Of a stretch of DNA of 64,000 bases, positions 1 to 9,170 are shown in pieces. The stretch lies in contig NZ_JAELTU010000001.1 in the NCBI RefSeq assembly GCF_016429015.1, forward strand, positions 62,001 through 126,000, given 5' to 3'. Below the pieces are notes generated by a model that was given only the letters and a program-made list of their open reading frames with translations, was not told where the DNA came from and ran no database searches. The stretch is from Rhizobium sp. ASV20. Lineage in GTDB: Bacteria > Pseudomonadota > Alphaproteobacteria > Rhizobiales > Rhizobiaceae. Position 1 is the first letter of the stretch; each line of letters starts with the position of its first letter. The position numbers and the translations under genes were made by a program.

Positions 1-785
1 CAGTCAATACAGCGTCCACAGGTGTGGAGAGCGCGATCGATGTCGTGACGCAGATCCGTACCAAGCTCGTCAGTGCCTATGAGACCAGCGTCGACAAGAC
101 GAAGCTGAACGATGAGATCACCCAGCTCAAACAGCAGCTGCGAAGCGTCGGGGAATCGGCCACGTTCAACGGCGTCAACTGGACCGTGTTACAGGACGGC
201 ACCGACCCGACGAAGCCGCATCAGATTCCAGGGTCGCTCATTCGCGACACCAATGGAGGCATCTCGATCGGCATGCTGAACTACGAAGGTGTTACGTCGG
301 CTGGCGGTCCCATCATTTCGGCGGATGCCCGATATCTGATCGACGATCAATCGAGCGGTTCGGGCGGCTACGGCGTGCTGACGTCGACCGCCTTTGCGAC
401 GGAGGCGGGCGCGGCCAAAAACTACGTGTTGATCAGCAGCCGAAATGGCAACACCAGCGGCCAGACCGAAATCTCCCTCAATGCAAATACGACGCAGGGG
501 GCGATTGCCGATATGGTCAATACGGTGACAGGAATGTTGCAGCAGCTCAATACGATCGGATCCGCCTTCGGTTCGCTCGAATCCCGCATTGGTTTGCAGA
601 CTGAGTTCGCCAAGAATCTGAACGATTCCCTGACAAGCGGAGTTGGCAAGCTCGTGGACGCGGACATGGAGCAGCAATCGAGCAGGGTCTTGGCGCTACA
701 GGCCCAGCAACAACTCGGGCTGCAGTCTCTGTCGATCGCCAATGCCAGCTTTAATACCGTGCTTCAGCTTTTCCACGCCGCCTGA
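1..785 (+). CDS. Flagellin (5' end outside the window)
   Basis: Structural subunit of the flagellar filament, exported by the flagellar type III apparatus. The reading frame is open back to base 3 with no stop, and the visible part begins inside the conserved N-terminal helical region (VNTASTGVESAIDVV), so the true start lies upstream. The centre (about residues 60-150 of the visible part) is the variable surface domain, and the last about 70 residues match the conserved flagellin C-terminus (ALQAQQQLGLQSLSIANAS). The usual end at a Phe-Arg is replaced by a short FHAA tail. No other motility gene is visible, so this may be a flagellin copy away from the main flagellar cluster (inference). Confidence 0.88.
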   Translation, partial: VNTASTGVESAIDVVTQIRTKLVSAYETSVDKTKLNDEITQLKQQLRSVGESATFNGVNWTVLQDGTDPTKPHQIPGSLIRDTNGGISIGMLNYEGVTSAGGPIISADARYLIDDQSSGSGGYGVLTSTAFATEAGAAKNYVLISSRNGNTSGQTEISLNANTTQGAIADMVNTVTGMLQQLNTIGSAFGSLESRIGLQTEFAKNLNDSLTSGVGKLVDADMEQQSSRVLALQAQQQLGLQSLSIANASFNTVLQLFHAA

Positions 786-868
786 TCATCATCGGCGCCG
801 CAAGCAAGGTAAGGCGGGGTTGCTACGGGCTCCGCCGAGTGCCGGTAGCTCACGATTCCTGCAGGAGT

Positions 869-889
869 TGTGCATAAGCTCTATGCACA
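869..889. promoter_or_regulatory. 8-bp inverted repeat upstream of the OmpA lipoprotein gene
   Basis: Perfect arms TGTGCATA (869-876) and TATGCACA (882-889) flank a 5-base spacer. The repeat lies between the flagellin gene and the lipoprotein gene, about 90 bp before the latter. It has the size of a dimeric regulator site. No regulator can be named, and no T-run follows, so it is not a terminator. Confidence 0.3.
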
Positions 890-980
890 GGCAACAAAGG
901 ACTGGTTAAGATTTCTCTTCATCATCTTGCCGCAATGTTTCATATCTGCTGCGGCCATCGAACCGGAGAGCGACGATTCT

Positions 981-1649
981 ATGATCAAGAAATTTGCCAT
1001 TCTTGCCCTGGGGGCAGTCTTTTTGAACGCGTGCACCACGACTGATCCCTATACGGGCGAGCAGAAGGTGTCCAACACGGCTGGCGGTGCGGCGATCGGT
1101 GCCGGCGTCGGTGCTGTTGCGGGTCTCCTTATCGGTCATTCGCCGTCTTCGCGCCGCAATGCCGCCCTGATCGGTGCCGGCGTCGGTGCGCTCGCGGGTG
1201 CGGGCATCGGCAACTACATGGACCAGCAGGAATCCGAGCTGCGTGCGCAGCTGCAGGGCACCGGGGTCTCGGTTACTCGCGTCGGCGACCGCATCATCCT
1301 CAATATGCCGTCGGCGATCACCTTCGATATCGACAGGGACGCGATCAAGCCGGAATTCTTTGCGACGCTCAATTCCGTCGCCATCGTTCTGCGCAAGTTC
1401 AACCGCACTCTCATCGACGTCAACGGTCACACCGATTCGACCGGCAGCCTGCAGCATAATCAGGATCTGTCCGAGCGCCGCGCCGGTTCCGTTGCTTCCT
1501 ATCTCAGCGGCCAGGGTATCGACCAGCGCCGCATGTCGGCGATCGGCTTCGGCCCGTCGCAGCCGGTTGCGTCCAACGCGAGCGAGGCTGGCCGTGCGCA
1601 GAACCGCCGCGTCGAAATCCAGATCGCGCCGATCACACAGAACGGCTAA
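981..1649 (+). CDS. OmpA-family outer-membrane lipoprotein (YiaD-like)
   Basis: Predicted peptidoglycan-binding lipoprotein of 222 aa. The N-terminus is a lipoprotein signal with the lipobox LNAC, so Cys18 should be acylated. Residues about 30-85 are two glycine-zipper segments rich in GAGVGA repeats, which in this family insert in or lie on a membrane. Residues about 105-220 are an OmpA C-terminal domain with the motif NGHTDSTGS and the RAQNRRVEI end that binds diaminopimelate in peptidoglycan. The start at 981 is chosen because the lipoprotein signal begins there, although the frame is open further upstream. A strong terminator follows, so the gene is probably monocistronic. Confidence 0.9.
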   Translation: MIKKFAILALGAVFLNACTTTDPYTGEQKVSNTAGGAAIGAGVGAVAGLLIGHSPSSRRNAALIGAGVGALAGAGIGNYMDQQESELRAQLQGTGVSVTRVGDRIILNMPSAITFDIDRDAIKPEFFATLNSVAIVLRKFNRTLIDVNGHTDSTGSLQHNQDLSERRAGSVASYLSGQGIDQRRMSAIGFGPSQPVASNASEAGRAQNRRVEIQIAPITQNG

Positions 1650-1663
1650 GCCTGTTCCACAGA

Positions 1664-1698
1664 AGCGGCCGGGTCTTGCGATCCGGCCGCTCTTTTTT
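1664..1698 (+). terminator. Rho-independent terminator after the OmpA lipoprotein gene
   Basis: Perfect 9-bp stem AGCGGCCGG / CCGGCCGCT (1664-1672 and 1683-1691) with a 10-base loop, followed by CTTTTTT. It sits 15 bases after the stop codon. Confidence 0.9.
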
Positions 1699-1708
1699 GC
1701 GCGTCTGA

Positions 1709-2116
1709 TCACGCATGCATGCTTGCACCCTTGGTGATCTTGTCCACGATCTTCTTTTCCGCGCGCAGTGCGATACCGACGACTTTGGCGTCCTCGGGAG
1801 CGAATTCGGAAAACACCGCGCGATTGGCAACGTCGTGGCCCGTGGAAAACATTTCCTCGATGAAGATGGAAGAGGTGACGCCGCGTTCCAGCGAGCGGCG
1901 ATGGATGGCGGAGATCTTGTCCTGATCGGCCGACAGGACGATGATCGGCTGAATCGACAATGCGTTGTAGACGTTGCCGGTGCGATCGCGATAGGCTTCG
2001 CCGATGATATCGGGATGCTGCCCGGCGATCCCCGTCGACAAGAAAGCAGTTACGTTCAGCTTCTGCCAGGATTGAAGATCGCTTCGCAAAACGATCGCGA
2101 TTTTGGTATCGAACAT
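1709..2116 (-). CDS. DUF2000 family protein
   Basis: 135-aa protein of the DUF2000 family, which has a peptidyl-tRNA-hydrolase-II-like fold; its biochemical role is not established. Family features include the N-terminal TKIAIVLRSDLQSWQKLN segment and the central PIIVLSADQDKI strand. The start codon lies only 14 bp from the probable start of a divergent AraC-type regulator, so each gene's promoter must lie in the other's coding region. That layout suggests the AraC protein controls this gene (inference). The gene ends face to face with the terminator at 1664-1698. Confidence 0.75.
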   Translation of the reverse strand: MFDTKIAIVLRSDLQSWQKLNVTAFLSTGIAGQHPDIIGEAYRDRTGNVYNALSIQPIIVLSADQDKISAIHRRSLERGVTSSIFIEEMFSTGHDVANRAVFSEFAPEDAKVVGIALRAEKKIVDKITKGASMHA

Positions 2117-2130
2117 CGGTGATCACTTTC

Positions 2131-3027
2131 ATGCAGTCTGGAAATGCGACATTGCACGATGATGTAGCCGGACAGATCTTCGAGGGTCTTGAACGTTTGT
2201 GCGTGACGCCCGACGCCAATCGCATCCTGTCCGCGCCCGCCTATCCGGGCATAGAGCGTATTCAGGCGCAGTTTCGAGGCGATGCGTTCGATCTGCACCG
2301 GCATGATACCTATGCACTTGGCGTCACGATGAGGGGTGTGCAGACGTTCCGGTATCGCGGCGAGCAGCGCTATAGCCAGCCGGGGCGGGTGATCATCCTC
2401 CACCCGGACGAACTGCACGATGGCGGAGCTGCGACCGAGGACGGGCTCGTCTACCGCATGCTCTATCTGGAACCTTCGGTGCTGTTTCAGTGTCTGGAGG
2501 CATCCCGCATCGGCCTGCCTTTCGTCGATGATCCGGTGGTTAAGGACGATCGGCTCGCCGGCCTCTTGCTGGCGGCGCTTGGCGAACTTGATCGCGAACT
2601 GGACGAACTCTTCGTCGACGACTTCGTTTCTCGCCTGGCCGACGGTCTCGTGCAGCATGCGCGCCAGCCGCAGAGGCCGTTGGGCAGCATTGCCTGGGGG
2701 CAGGCGAGAGCGGCGCGGGAATATCTGGAAGCCCATGTCACACGCGGTGTTCGCTCTCAAGAGCTGGAGCAGATCACCGGACTCGACCGGTTTGCGCTTG
2801 CGCGGCATTTTCGGGCCGCCTTCGCCACCAGCCCGCATCGCTTCCTGCTGATGCGTCGGTTGCAACAGGCAAAGGCTTTGATCGTCGAGGGCGAGCCAAT
2901 CGCCGAAGTCGCCGCCGCGACCGGCTTTGCCGACCAGAGCCATCTGACCCGGCATTTCAAGAAGGCATTCGGTATCGCGCCAGGCGCCTGGAGCAGCATG
3001 GTACGTGATGCCACGGCTCGCAGCTGA
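2131..3027 (+). CDS. AraC family transcriptional regulator
   Basis: About 298-aa regulator with an N-terminal cupin-like sensor domain (the HDTYALGVTMRGVQTFRYRG stretch is typical) and a C-terminal double helix-turn-helix. The second HTH carries IAEVAAATGFADQSHLTRHF and is followed by KKAFGIAPGAW, the AraC signature. ATG 2131 is preferred; GTG 2119 is an in-frame alternative that would nearly touch the divergent DUF2000 start. The ligand is unknown. AraC proteins of this layout often regulate an adjacent divergent gene, here DUF2000. Confidence 0.85.
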   Translation: MQSGNATLHDDVAGQIFEGLERLCVTPDANRILSAPAYPGIERIQAQFRGDAFDLHRHDTYALGVTMRGVQTFRYRGEQRYSQPGRVIILHPDELHDGGAATEDGLVYRMLYLEPSVLFQCLEASRIGLPFVDDPVVKDDRLAGLLLAALGELDRELDELFVDDFVSRLADGLVQHARQPQRPLGSIAWGQARAAREYLEAHVTRGVRSQELEQITGLDRFALARHFRAAFATSPHRFLLMRRLQQAKALIVEGEPIAEVAAATGFADQSHLTRHFKKAFGIAPGAWSSMVRDATARS

Positions 3028-3190
3028 GCAGGTTCGGCGCCGCGCCGCCAGGCAGTTTGAATCTCCCATCGAACCGATAGCCGAAGCGAGGTCAGTTTCG
3101 ATCTTTTCATGGCTGGACACCGTCGTTTCTATGTCCCATAGAACCGCAAAAGGTTAACGCCCTTTGTGCTCGCGATAGGAGATTCGGACT

Positions 3191-4603
3191 ATGGTTCTGG
3201 CTGATGCGAAGGCAGGGAAACGCAACGAGGCTGGGATTTCAGCCGCTCTCGGCGTTCTGAAACAGGCTTTCGGAGAGCGCTTCCAGACCGGCGAAAGTTT
3301 TCGCGCCCAGCACGCCCATACGACGACCTATATTCCTTCGCAGCTTCCGGATGGTGTCGTTTTCGCCGAGACGCGAGAAGATGTGCAGGCCGTCGTCAAG
3401 GTGTGCGCGGAACACAGGGTTCCTGTCATTCCCTTCGGCACCGGGTCCTCGCTGGAGGGGCAGGTGAATGCGCCGCAAGGCGGTATTTCCATTGATTTCA
3501 GCCGCATGAACCGCATTCTCGAGGTCAATGCCGAGGATCTGGATTGCACGGTCGAGCCCGGGGTGACGCGCGAGCAGCTCAACACCTATCTTCGCGATAC
3601 CGGGCTGTTCTTCCCGATCGATCCTGGCGCCAATGCCTCGATCGGCGGCATGGCATCGACGCGCGCTTCGGGCACCAATGCCGTGCGCTACGGCACCATG
3701 AAGGACAATGTGCTGTCGGTGACCGTCGTTACCGCCGATGGCGAGGAAATCCGAACCGCACGCCGCGCCAAGAAATCCTCGGCCGGCTACGATCTCACCC
3801 GGCTTTTCGTCGGCGCCGAAGGCACGCTCGGTGTGCTCACGTCGGTGACGCTGCGGTTACAGGGCATTCCTCAGAAGATTGCTGGCGGTGCTTGCGCCTT
3901 TCCGGATATCAAGGCTGCTTGCGACGCCGTTATCCTGACCATTCAGATGGGCATTCCGGTTGCGCGAATTGAACTGCTGGACGCCGTGCAGATGCGCGCT
4001 TCCAACCGCTATTCCGGTCTAACCTACGACGAGAAGCCGACGCTATTTCTCGAGTTCCACGGCACGGACGAGACGGTTGCGCTGCAATCGGCGCAGTTTG
4101 CCGAAATTGCGGCCGAGTGCGGCGGCGGCGAGTTTCTCTGGACTGATAATGCCGAGGAGCGCAATAAGCTCTGGAAAGCGCGTCACGACGCCTACTGGGC
4201 CTGCCGCGCGCTGGCGCCAGAGCTTGCGGCGCTGTCGACGGATGTCTGTGTGCCTATCTCGCGGCTTGCCGAATGCGTTGCCGAGACCCAGGCCGACATC
4301 GAGGCGCATGGCTTGCTGGCGCCGATCGTCGGCCACGCTGGCGACGGCAATTTCCATGTGCTCGTGCTGTTCGACGACAAGACCGCGGAAGGAATTGCGG
4401 TCGTTGAAAATTTCGTGGCGCGCCTCAATGCGCGTGCGCTTGATATGGACGGCACCTGCACTGGCGAACATGGAATAGGGCAGGGCAAGATGGCATTTCT
4501 CAAGCAGGAACTCGGCAATGCGGTCGACGTCATGCGCCAGGTCAAGGAGGCGCTCGATCCCGATGGCATCTTCAATCCAGGAAAGATATTCCACACCCAT
4601 TGA
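3191..4603 (+). CDS. FAD-linked oxidase, D-lactate dehydrogenase (cytochrome) type
   Basis: 470-aa flavoprotein of the GlcD/Dld1 family, predicted to oxidise D-lactate or a related 2-hydroxy acid and pass electrons to the respiratory chain. Residues about 55-230 form the FAD-binding PCMH domain, with the glycine-rich PFGTGSSLEGQ and PGANASIGGMAS motifs. Residues about 235-470 form the FAD-oxidase C domain, ending with CTGEHGIGQGK, a family signature. AGGAG lies 8-12 bases before the ATG. The exact substrate cannot be fixed from sequence; glycolate or D-2-hydroxyglutarate are alternatives. Confidence 0.85.
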   Translation: MVLADAKAGKRNEAGISAALGVLKQAFGERFQTGESFRAQHAHTTTYIPSQLPDGVVFAETREDVQAVVKVCAEHRVPVIPFGTGSSLEGQVNAPQGGISIDFSRMNRILEVNAEDLDCTVEPGVTREQLNTYLRDTGLFFPIDPGANASIGGMASTRASGTNAVRYGTMKDNVLSVTVVTADGEEIRTARRAKKSSAGYDLTRLFVGAEGTLGVLTSVTLRLQGIPQKIAGGACAFPDIKAACDAVILTIQMGIPVARIELLDAVQMRASNRYSGLTYDEKPTLFLEFHGTDETVALQSAQFAEIAAECGGGEFLWTDNAEERNKLWKARHDAYWACRALAPELAALSTDVCVPISRLAECVAETQADIEAHGLLAPIVGHAGDGNFHVLVLFDDKTAEGIAVVENFVARLNARALDMDGTCTGEHGIGQGKMAFLKQELGNAVDVMRQVKEALDPDGIFNPGKIFHTH

Positions 4604-4684
4604 ACGGTGCAGTATTTCCATAATCCCGGCTTGCTATGCATGGGAATGGCGCTTGAGCCGGATAATTCCAGGTCGAACCGATCT

Positions 4685-4775
4685 GAAATCTGAATCCGCT
4701 CTGGAATCAAAGAAGTAGGGCATGTTGTCAGCCGAAAACCGCTTACACTTTTCGACATCATGTCTTAGGCTGCGG
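4685..4775. repeat. RIME-like intergenic palindromic element
   Basis: Within the 360-base gap between the flavoprotein and AsmA genes, the segment around 4719-4768 reads GCATGTTGTC, then GCCGAAAACCGCTTACAC, then TTTTCGACATCATG. This resembles, from memory, the Rhizobium-specific intergenic mosaic element (RIME): two near-complementary arms (CATGTTGTC/GACATCATG and CGAAAA/TTTTCG). It is somewhat degenerate. Nothing else convincing was seen in the gap. Confidence 0.55.
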
Positions 4776-4963
4776 CGGCTTTCCTAACTTATGTCATGGA
4801 AAGCGGCCAGGATGGGTTGGATCCTGGGGTAAGCCTCGGGAAATGGGTGCGATTTTTGGTTGGGAGCCAATAGAGATGTGCCCATCCGGGGCGATGTAGT
4901 GTATGTGCTCGGATAGACTAAGATTCATCGTCTATTCTGAATGAAGATTGGAGACGGTTCGCG

Positions 4964-7900
4964 TTGTTGGGTAGGGTCCTGGTTTTTCTGGGTGGATTGC
5001 TTGTGGTGGTGCTGTTTTTGGCGCTGCTGGCTCCGCTCTTCATAGACTGGACCGATTTTCGTAAGAATTTCGAGGATCAGGCGAGCCGCATCATCGGCAA
5101 GAAGGTGACCGTTCACGGCGCCGTCGATGCCCGTCTTCTGCCGTTTCCATCCGTGACCATGCATGACGTTCGAGTCGGCCAGGAAACCGATGGCACGCCA
5201 CTCGTGCAGATCGCCGAATTCTCCATGGATGCCGAGCTTGCGCCTTTCCTGTCCGGCGAAGCACTGATCTTCGACATGCGGGTATCGAAACCCAAGGTGC
5301 GCCTGCGGCTGCTAAAGGATGGCACGCTGGACTGGATGCGCGGCAGCCAGCCCGAGATCCCTGCAAAGTCGGTCGTGCTTGAAAGCGTGCATGTGGAAAA
5401 CGGCGATATCGTTTTCATCGACGAGCAGTCGGGCCGCACCCGGCACGTGACAGATTTCAATGCCGAGATGTCCGCGAAATCGCTTGCAGGCCCGTGGCGG
5501 ATCGAAGGCGATGCGGCACTCGATGGCGAGCATGGCAATTTCACCGTCTCGAGCAGTCAGCCGGATGACAATGGCGTTCTGCGCGTCCGCACGCGGCTGA
5601 TGCCTGACCGCCACCCGCTCAATGTCGATCTTGATGGCGAGCTAAAGCTGGTCAACAGCAAGCCCGACTACATGGGTTCCTTTGTCGCAGGGGTCAACGA
5701 CAAGCAGTCGCGCAACTCTGCGGATCAGAAGGCCCAGCCACGCATCAAGGGTCGCTTCGAGCTGACGAACGATCGAATTCGCGTCCCGGAATATCGTCTC
5801 GAAGTCGGCGCCGATGATGATCCCTATGTGGTTACGGGCGAGGCGACGCTTGATACCGGCTCCAAGCCTGAGTTCTTGCTGACCGCCGACGGCCAGCAGA
5901 TTGACGTCAATCGGCTTGGCAACAGCAAGGGTGCCAATGGCAAGACCAACCGCAACCCGGCGGTGTCGGCTCGTCAACGCCTGAACAATCTCATCGCGAT
6001 TGCGGCTGAAATTCCGGTGCCGCAGGTGCCGGGCAAAGCGACCTTCCGCCTGCCTGCGATCGTTGCCGGAGATACGACCGTCCGCGACGTCCAGCTCGAT
6101 CTGGAACCGGCAGGAACGGGTTGGAAGATCGATCACGCGATCGGCACGCTGCCGGGCCGCACGCAGGTTGAGGCGCGCGGTAATCTTATGTTGCAGGGCG
6201 AGCCGAACTTCGTGGGTAATCTGGTCGTTGCTTCGAACCAGCCTTCGGGACTTGCTTCGTGGCTGGTCGGCTCCGTCGATCCGTCTATTCGCCAGCTGCG
6301 ACAAGCCGGGTTCTCCGCTGACGTCAGTCTGCGGCATGAGGAACAGCGCTTCGAGAATCTGGAGATCGCGATTGGTCCAGCGACACTCAAGGGCAGGCTC
6401 GATCGCGTGGCGCCTGGCGGCAAGACCATCCCGAAGCTTGCCGTTGACCTGGCTGGCGACACACTCGATCTCGACGCTCTGAGGGCGTTGACCGGCATGC
6501 TGACCGGCCAGAACAGCGATGAGTCCCTGTTCGATCATCATATCACCGCGCACCTGCAAGCGGGGAAGTTCGTGGCTTTCGGCGTGCCGGCAGACAACAT
6601 CGACACCTCGTTCTCCATTGCCGACGGTTCGCTGACGATCGACAAGCTGTCCGTTCGCAACGTCGCCGGTGCCGAGATCACCGCGACAGGCCGCGCCGAG
6701 GGCTCGCCGTCGGACTATAAGGGATCGGGCGAAATTACCTTCAAGGCCGCCGATCCCGGACCATTCTTCGAGATGATGCGCCAGCATCTGCCGCATCATC
6801 CCGTCATGGACCGGTTGGTGCGCAACGCTGCTTGGTATGGAAATACCGCGCTTCGTGGTGCGGTAACGCTGGGCGGCGATGAGGATAACGCACTGACCGT
6901 GACCTTGGCTGGTGTTTCCAATGGCAGCCGCGTCAATTTCGACTATCGCATGTCCGATCTCTCGGCTCTTGCCGGCAAGGGGACGACAACGCTCGAGGGA
7001 ACGCTCGAAAACTCCGTTACGTCGATCCTGTTCGGCCAGGCGGGGCTTGATCCGCTGCCGGTCGAAGCCGATGCCAATGGCCGTCTGACACTGAAGGTTT
7101 CCGCCAGCGGCACCGATCCGGCCGATGCAGCGCTGACCTTTGCCACCGACAAGACCTCGTTCACCGCGAATGGAAAAGTCGATGTGCGCCCCGATAATTT
7201 CCTCAACGGCAATATCGCACTCTCGCTCGACAGCGCGGATATCGACCCCTATTTCGTGATGAACGGCATTGGGGTTCCGCAGATGGGCAGTGGGCTGCCG
7301 GTCAAGTTCCAGGCCAATGCGGCTCTGAGCCCTGACAAGATCGTATTCTCCGATGTGAAGGGGCTGCTCGCCGATAACAACGTGTCGGGCATGTTTACGC
7401 TCGATAGAAAGGCACCGAATATCAAGGCGACGGGCGAACTGGCGCTGGACAAAATGGATCTCGATTGGCTGGCAGAGGCGATCTACGGGCCGATGGTCGA
7501 TGCCAAGACGGGCAACCTCTCCAGGGAGAAGCTCGGATTGCCCGCCTTCACGGGGCTCGATATCGGGGTCAAGCTTTCGGCAAAGCAGGTGTGGCCCGGT
7601 ATATTCGGACTGATTTCGAACTTCACCGGCAATGCGACCTACAAGGGCGAGGAGTTTCGTCTCAACGATCTGGCCGGCGGCTGGAACGGTGGCACGTTGA
7701 ACGGCAGCCTGATGCTCGCCAATTCCGACGGCACGGGGCTGCTGCAGACGAAGCTCAACATCGTCAACGGAGATCTGGCCGCTGTTGCATGGCAGCGTGA
7801 TGGCGCGCCGCTCGCCAGCGGTCGGTTCGGCCTGGGAATGAATGTCGAGGCGAGCGGCAAGAGCATTGCCGAGCTGGCGGCAAACGCCAGCGGGTCGGGC

Positions 7901-8725
7901 GAGATCAAACTCGGCGAGACGCATGTACGGGGTCTCAACCTGTCCGTCCTGTCGCCATTGCTGTCGGCAACAGATCAAATCCAGGGCGAGATTACAGCCG
8001 ACAAGGTTTTGCCGATCGTGCAGACGCTGCTCAACAACGGCGAGGCGGTGTTGGCGCAGACCAGCATACCTTTCAATATTTCCGCGGGCGTTGCGCGGGC
8101 CACCAATATCGTTGTCAGCAACGACGTGGCGAAGCTTTCCGGCAATGCGCAGATCAGCCTGCCGGACGAGCAGATGCGCGGATCGCTGGGGATCAGCTTC
8201 AAGGCGGGGAGCGAAGCGCAGAGTGGCGCTGAACCGGCCCTGCGCCTTGATTTCGCCGGGCCGCTTGCGACGCCGGGCCGAACGATGGATGTGACCGACA
8301 TCACCAGCTTCCTCTCGGTTCGAGCCTTTGAGCGCGAGCGGCGGCGTGTCGAGCGCCTGCAGGCCAATGTATTGGAGAAACAGCGGCTTCGACGCGAGGT
8401 GTCGCTTTACAAGTATACCGCTACCCTGCGTGAGGCGCAGCGCCAACGGGATGCGGCCATCGAGCAGCAGCGCCGCGCCGAAGAGACGCGGCTGCGCGAT
8501 CTAGCCCGGCAAGCCGCTGCGCAAAAGCAGGCTGAAGATGATGCCAAGGCCAAGCAGGCTGAGGAGGAGGCGAAGGCCAGGCAGGCGGCTGAGGACGCAA
8601 AGGCAAAAGCCGCGGCAGAGGCGAGAGCCAAAGCTGAGCTTCAGCCGGCACCCACACCCGACACGCAGACGCCGAAAACTCCGGCCCCACTGAATTTCAA
8701 CGAGCTGCCTGGCGGCGTTCAATAG
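4964..8725 (+). CDS. AsmA-family protein (large)
   Basis: 1253-aa predicted inner-membrane-anchored periplasmic protein of the AsmA/TamB-related superfamily, which are beta-groove proteins implicated in lipid transfer and outer-membrane assembly. A single N-terminal membrane segment (residues about 5-26) is followed by the AsmA signature FIDWTDFRKNFEDQASRIIG, then a long beta-rich region to about residue 1110. The last 140 residues are an unusual charged coiled-coil rich in Ala, Lys, Glu and Gln ending in a Pro-rich tail. The start is TTG at 4964, set by GGAGA at 4950-4954 and an in-frame stop at 4919. No ATG in frame precedes the membrane segment. Confidence 0.85.
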   Translation: MLGRVLVFLGGLLVVVLFLALLAPLFIDWTDFRKNFEDQASRIIGKKVTVHGAVDARLLPFPSVTMHDVRVGQETDGTPLVQIAEFSMDAELAPFLSGEALIFDMRVSKPKVRLRLLKDGTLDWMRGSQPEIPAKSVVLESVHVENGDIVFIDEQSGRTRHVTDFNAEMSAKSLAGPWRIEGDAALDGEHGNFTVSSSQPDDNGVLRVRTRLMPDRHPLNVDLDGELKLVNSKPDYMGSFVAGVNDKQSRNSADQKAQPRIKGRFELTNDRIRVPEYRLEVGADDDPYVVTGEATLDTGSKPEFLLTADGQQIDVNRLGNSKGANGKTNRNPAVSARQRLNNLIAIAAEIPVPQVPGKATFRLPAIVAGDTTVRDVQLDLEPAGTGWKIDHAIGTLPGRTQVEARGNLMLQGEPNFVGNLVVASNQPSGLASWLVGSVDPSIRQLRQAGFSADVSLRHEEQRFENLEIAIGPATLKGRLDRVAPGGKTIPKLAVDLAGDTLDLDALRALTGMLTGQNSDESLFDHHITAHLQAGKFVAFGVPADNIDTSFSIADGSLTIDKLSVRNVAGAEITATGRAEGSPSDYKGSGEITFKAADPGPFFEMMRQHLPHHPVMDRLVRNAAWYGNTALRGAVTLGGDEDNALTVTLAGVSNGSRVNFDYRMSDLSALAGKGTTTLEGTLENSVTSILFGQAGLDPLPVEADANGRLTLKVSASGTDPADAALTFATDKTSFTANGKVDVRPDNFLNGNIALSLDSADIDPYFVMNGIGVPQMGSGLPVKFQANAALSPDKIVFSDVKGLLADNNVSGMFTLDRKAPNIKATGELALDKMDLDWLAEAIYGPMVDAKTGNLSREKLGLPAFTGLDIGVKLSAKQVWPGIFGLISNFTGNATYKGEEFRLNDLAGGWNGGTLNGSLMLANSDGTGLLQTKLNIVNGDLAAVAWQRDGAPLASGRFGLGMNVEASGKSIAELAANASGSGEIKLGETHVRGLNLSVLSPLLSATDQIQGEITADKVLPIVQTLLNNGEAVLAQTSIPFNISAGVARATNIVVSNDVAKLSGNAQISLPDEQMRGSLGISFKAGSEAQSGAEPALRLDFAGPLATPGRTMDVTDITSFLSVRAFERERRRVERLQANVLEKQRLRREVSLYKYTATLREAQRQRDAAIEQQRRAEETRLRDLARQAAAQKQAEDDAKAKQAEEEAKARQAAEDAKAKAAAEARAKAELQPAPTPDTQTPKTPAPLNFNELPGGVQ

Positions 8726-8853
8726 CGCGGTGGCTCGGCTACAGGATGCCGACCGCTGCATCCGACCATGCGTTGTTGAATAGTCCAGGCGTTTCGCCGA
8801 GGCGTTCACAAGCGCGACGCCACGCACCCGTAACGTCTTCTCATAGCCTTGGC

Positions 8854-9066
8854 CTAATTGCGGTCTTTCAACCACTTGAGAACATAAAGGCGGAGCGCCG
8901 AGGAAAGGTTGCTGCCAGCTTCGCGTCCGTCGTCGATCTCGGAGATCAACGCAGCGAGCGAAATGCCGCGTGCATTGGCGATTGCCTTCAGCTCGGTCCA
9001 GAAGGCATCCTCAAGGGAAAAGCTCGTGCGATGGCCATGCAGCGTCGCGGAATGTTTACGGATCAT
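8854..9066 (-). CDS. Ribbon-helix-helix domain protein
   Basis: About 70-aa protein of the small alphaproteobacterial ribbon-helix-helix family (COG4321-like). The core is GHRTSFSLEDAFWTELKAIA followed by a helix with SLAALISEID. Such folds usually bind DNA as dimers, but these stand-alone proteins have no established target. ATG at 9066 is preferred; a TTG at 9081 is in frame. It is the last gene of the minus-strand group sspB - DUF4169 - RHH. Confidence 0.78.
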   Translation of the reverse strand: MIRKHSATLHGHRTSFSLEDAFWTELKAIANARGISLAALISEIDDGREAGSNLSSALRLYVLKWLKDRN

Positions 9067-9170
9067 TGGTGGTTCGATCAAAATCGGAAAGGATGGGGGT
9101 ATTTCTCAAAATGATTCAAAATGCAGGAGTAAGCAACTGATTTTGGAAGTTTTTTATAGTCTTGCTATGG

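Noticed and set aside
906..2225. A 439-codon minus-strand frame across the OmpA lipoprotein and DUF2000 genes
   Set aside because: It crosses a strong terminator and two well-supported genes and is Arg-rich in the manner of antisense translation.
5642..8446. A 934-codon open frame on the minus strand inside the AsmA gene
   Set aside because: It is the antisense frame of a GC-rich gene with third-position bias; its residues show no recognisable domain, while the plus strand has the AsmA signature.
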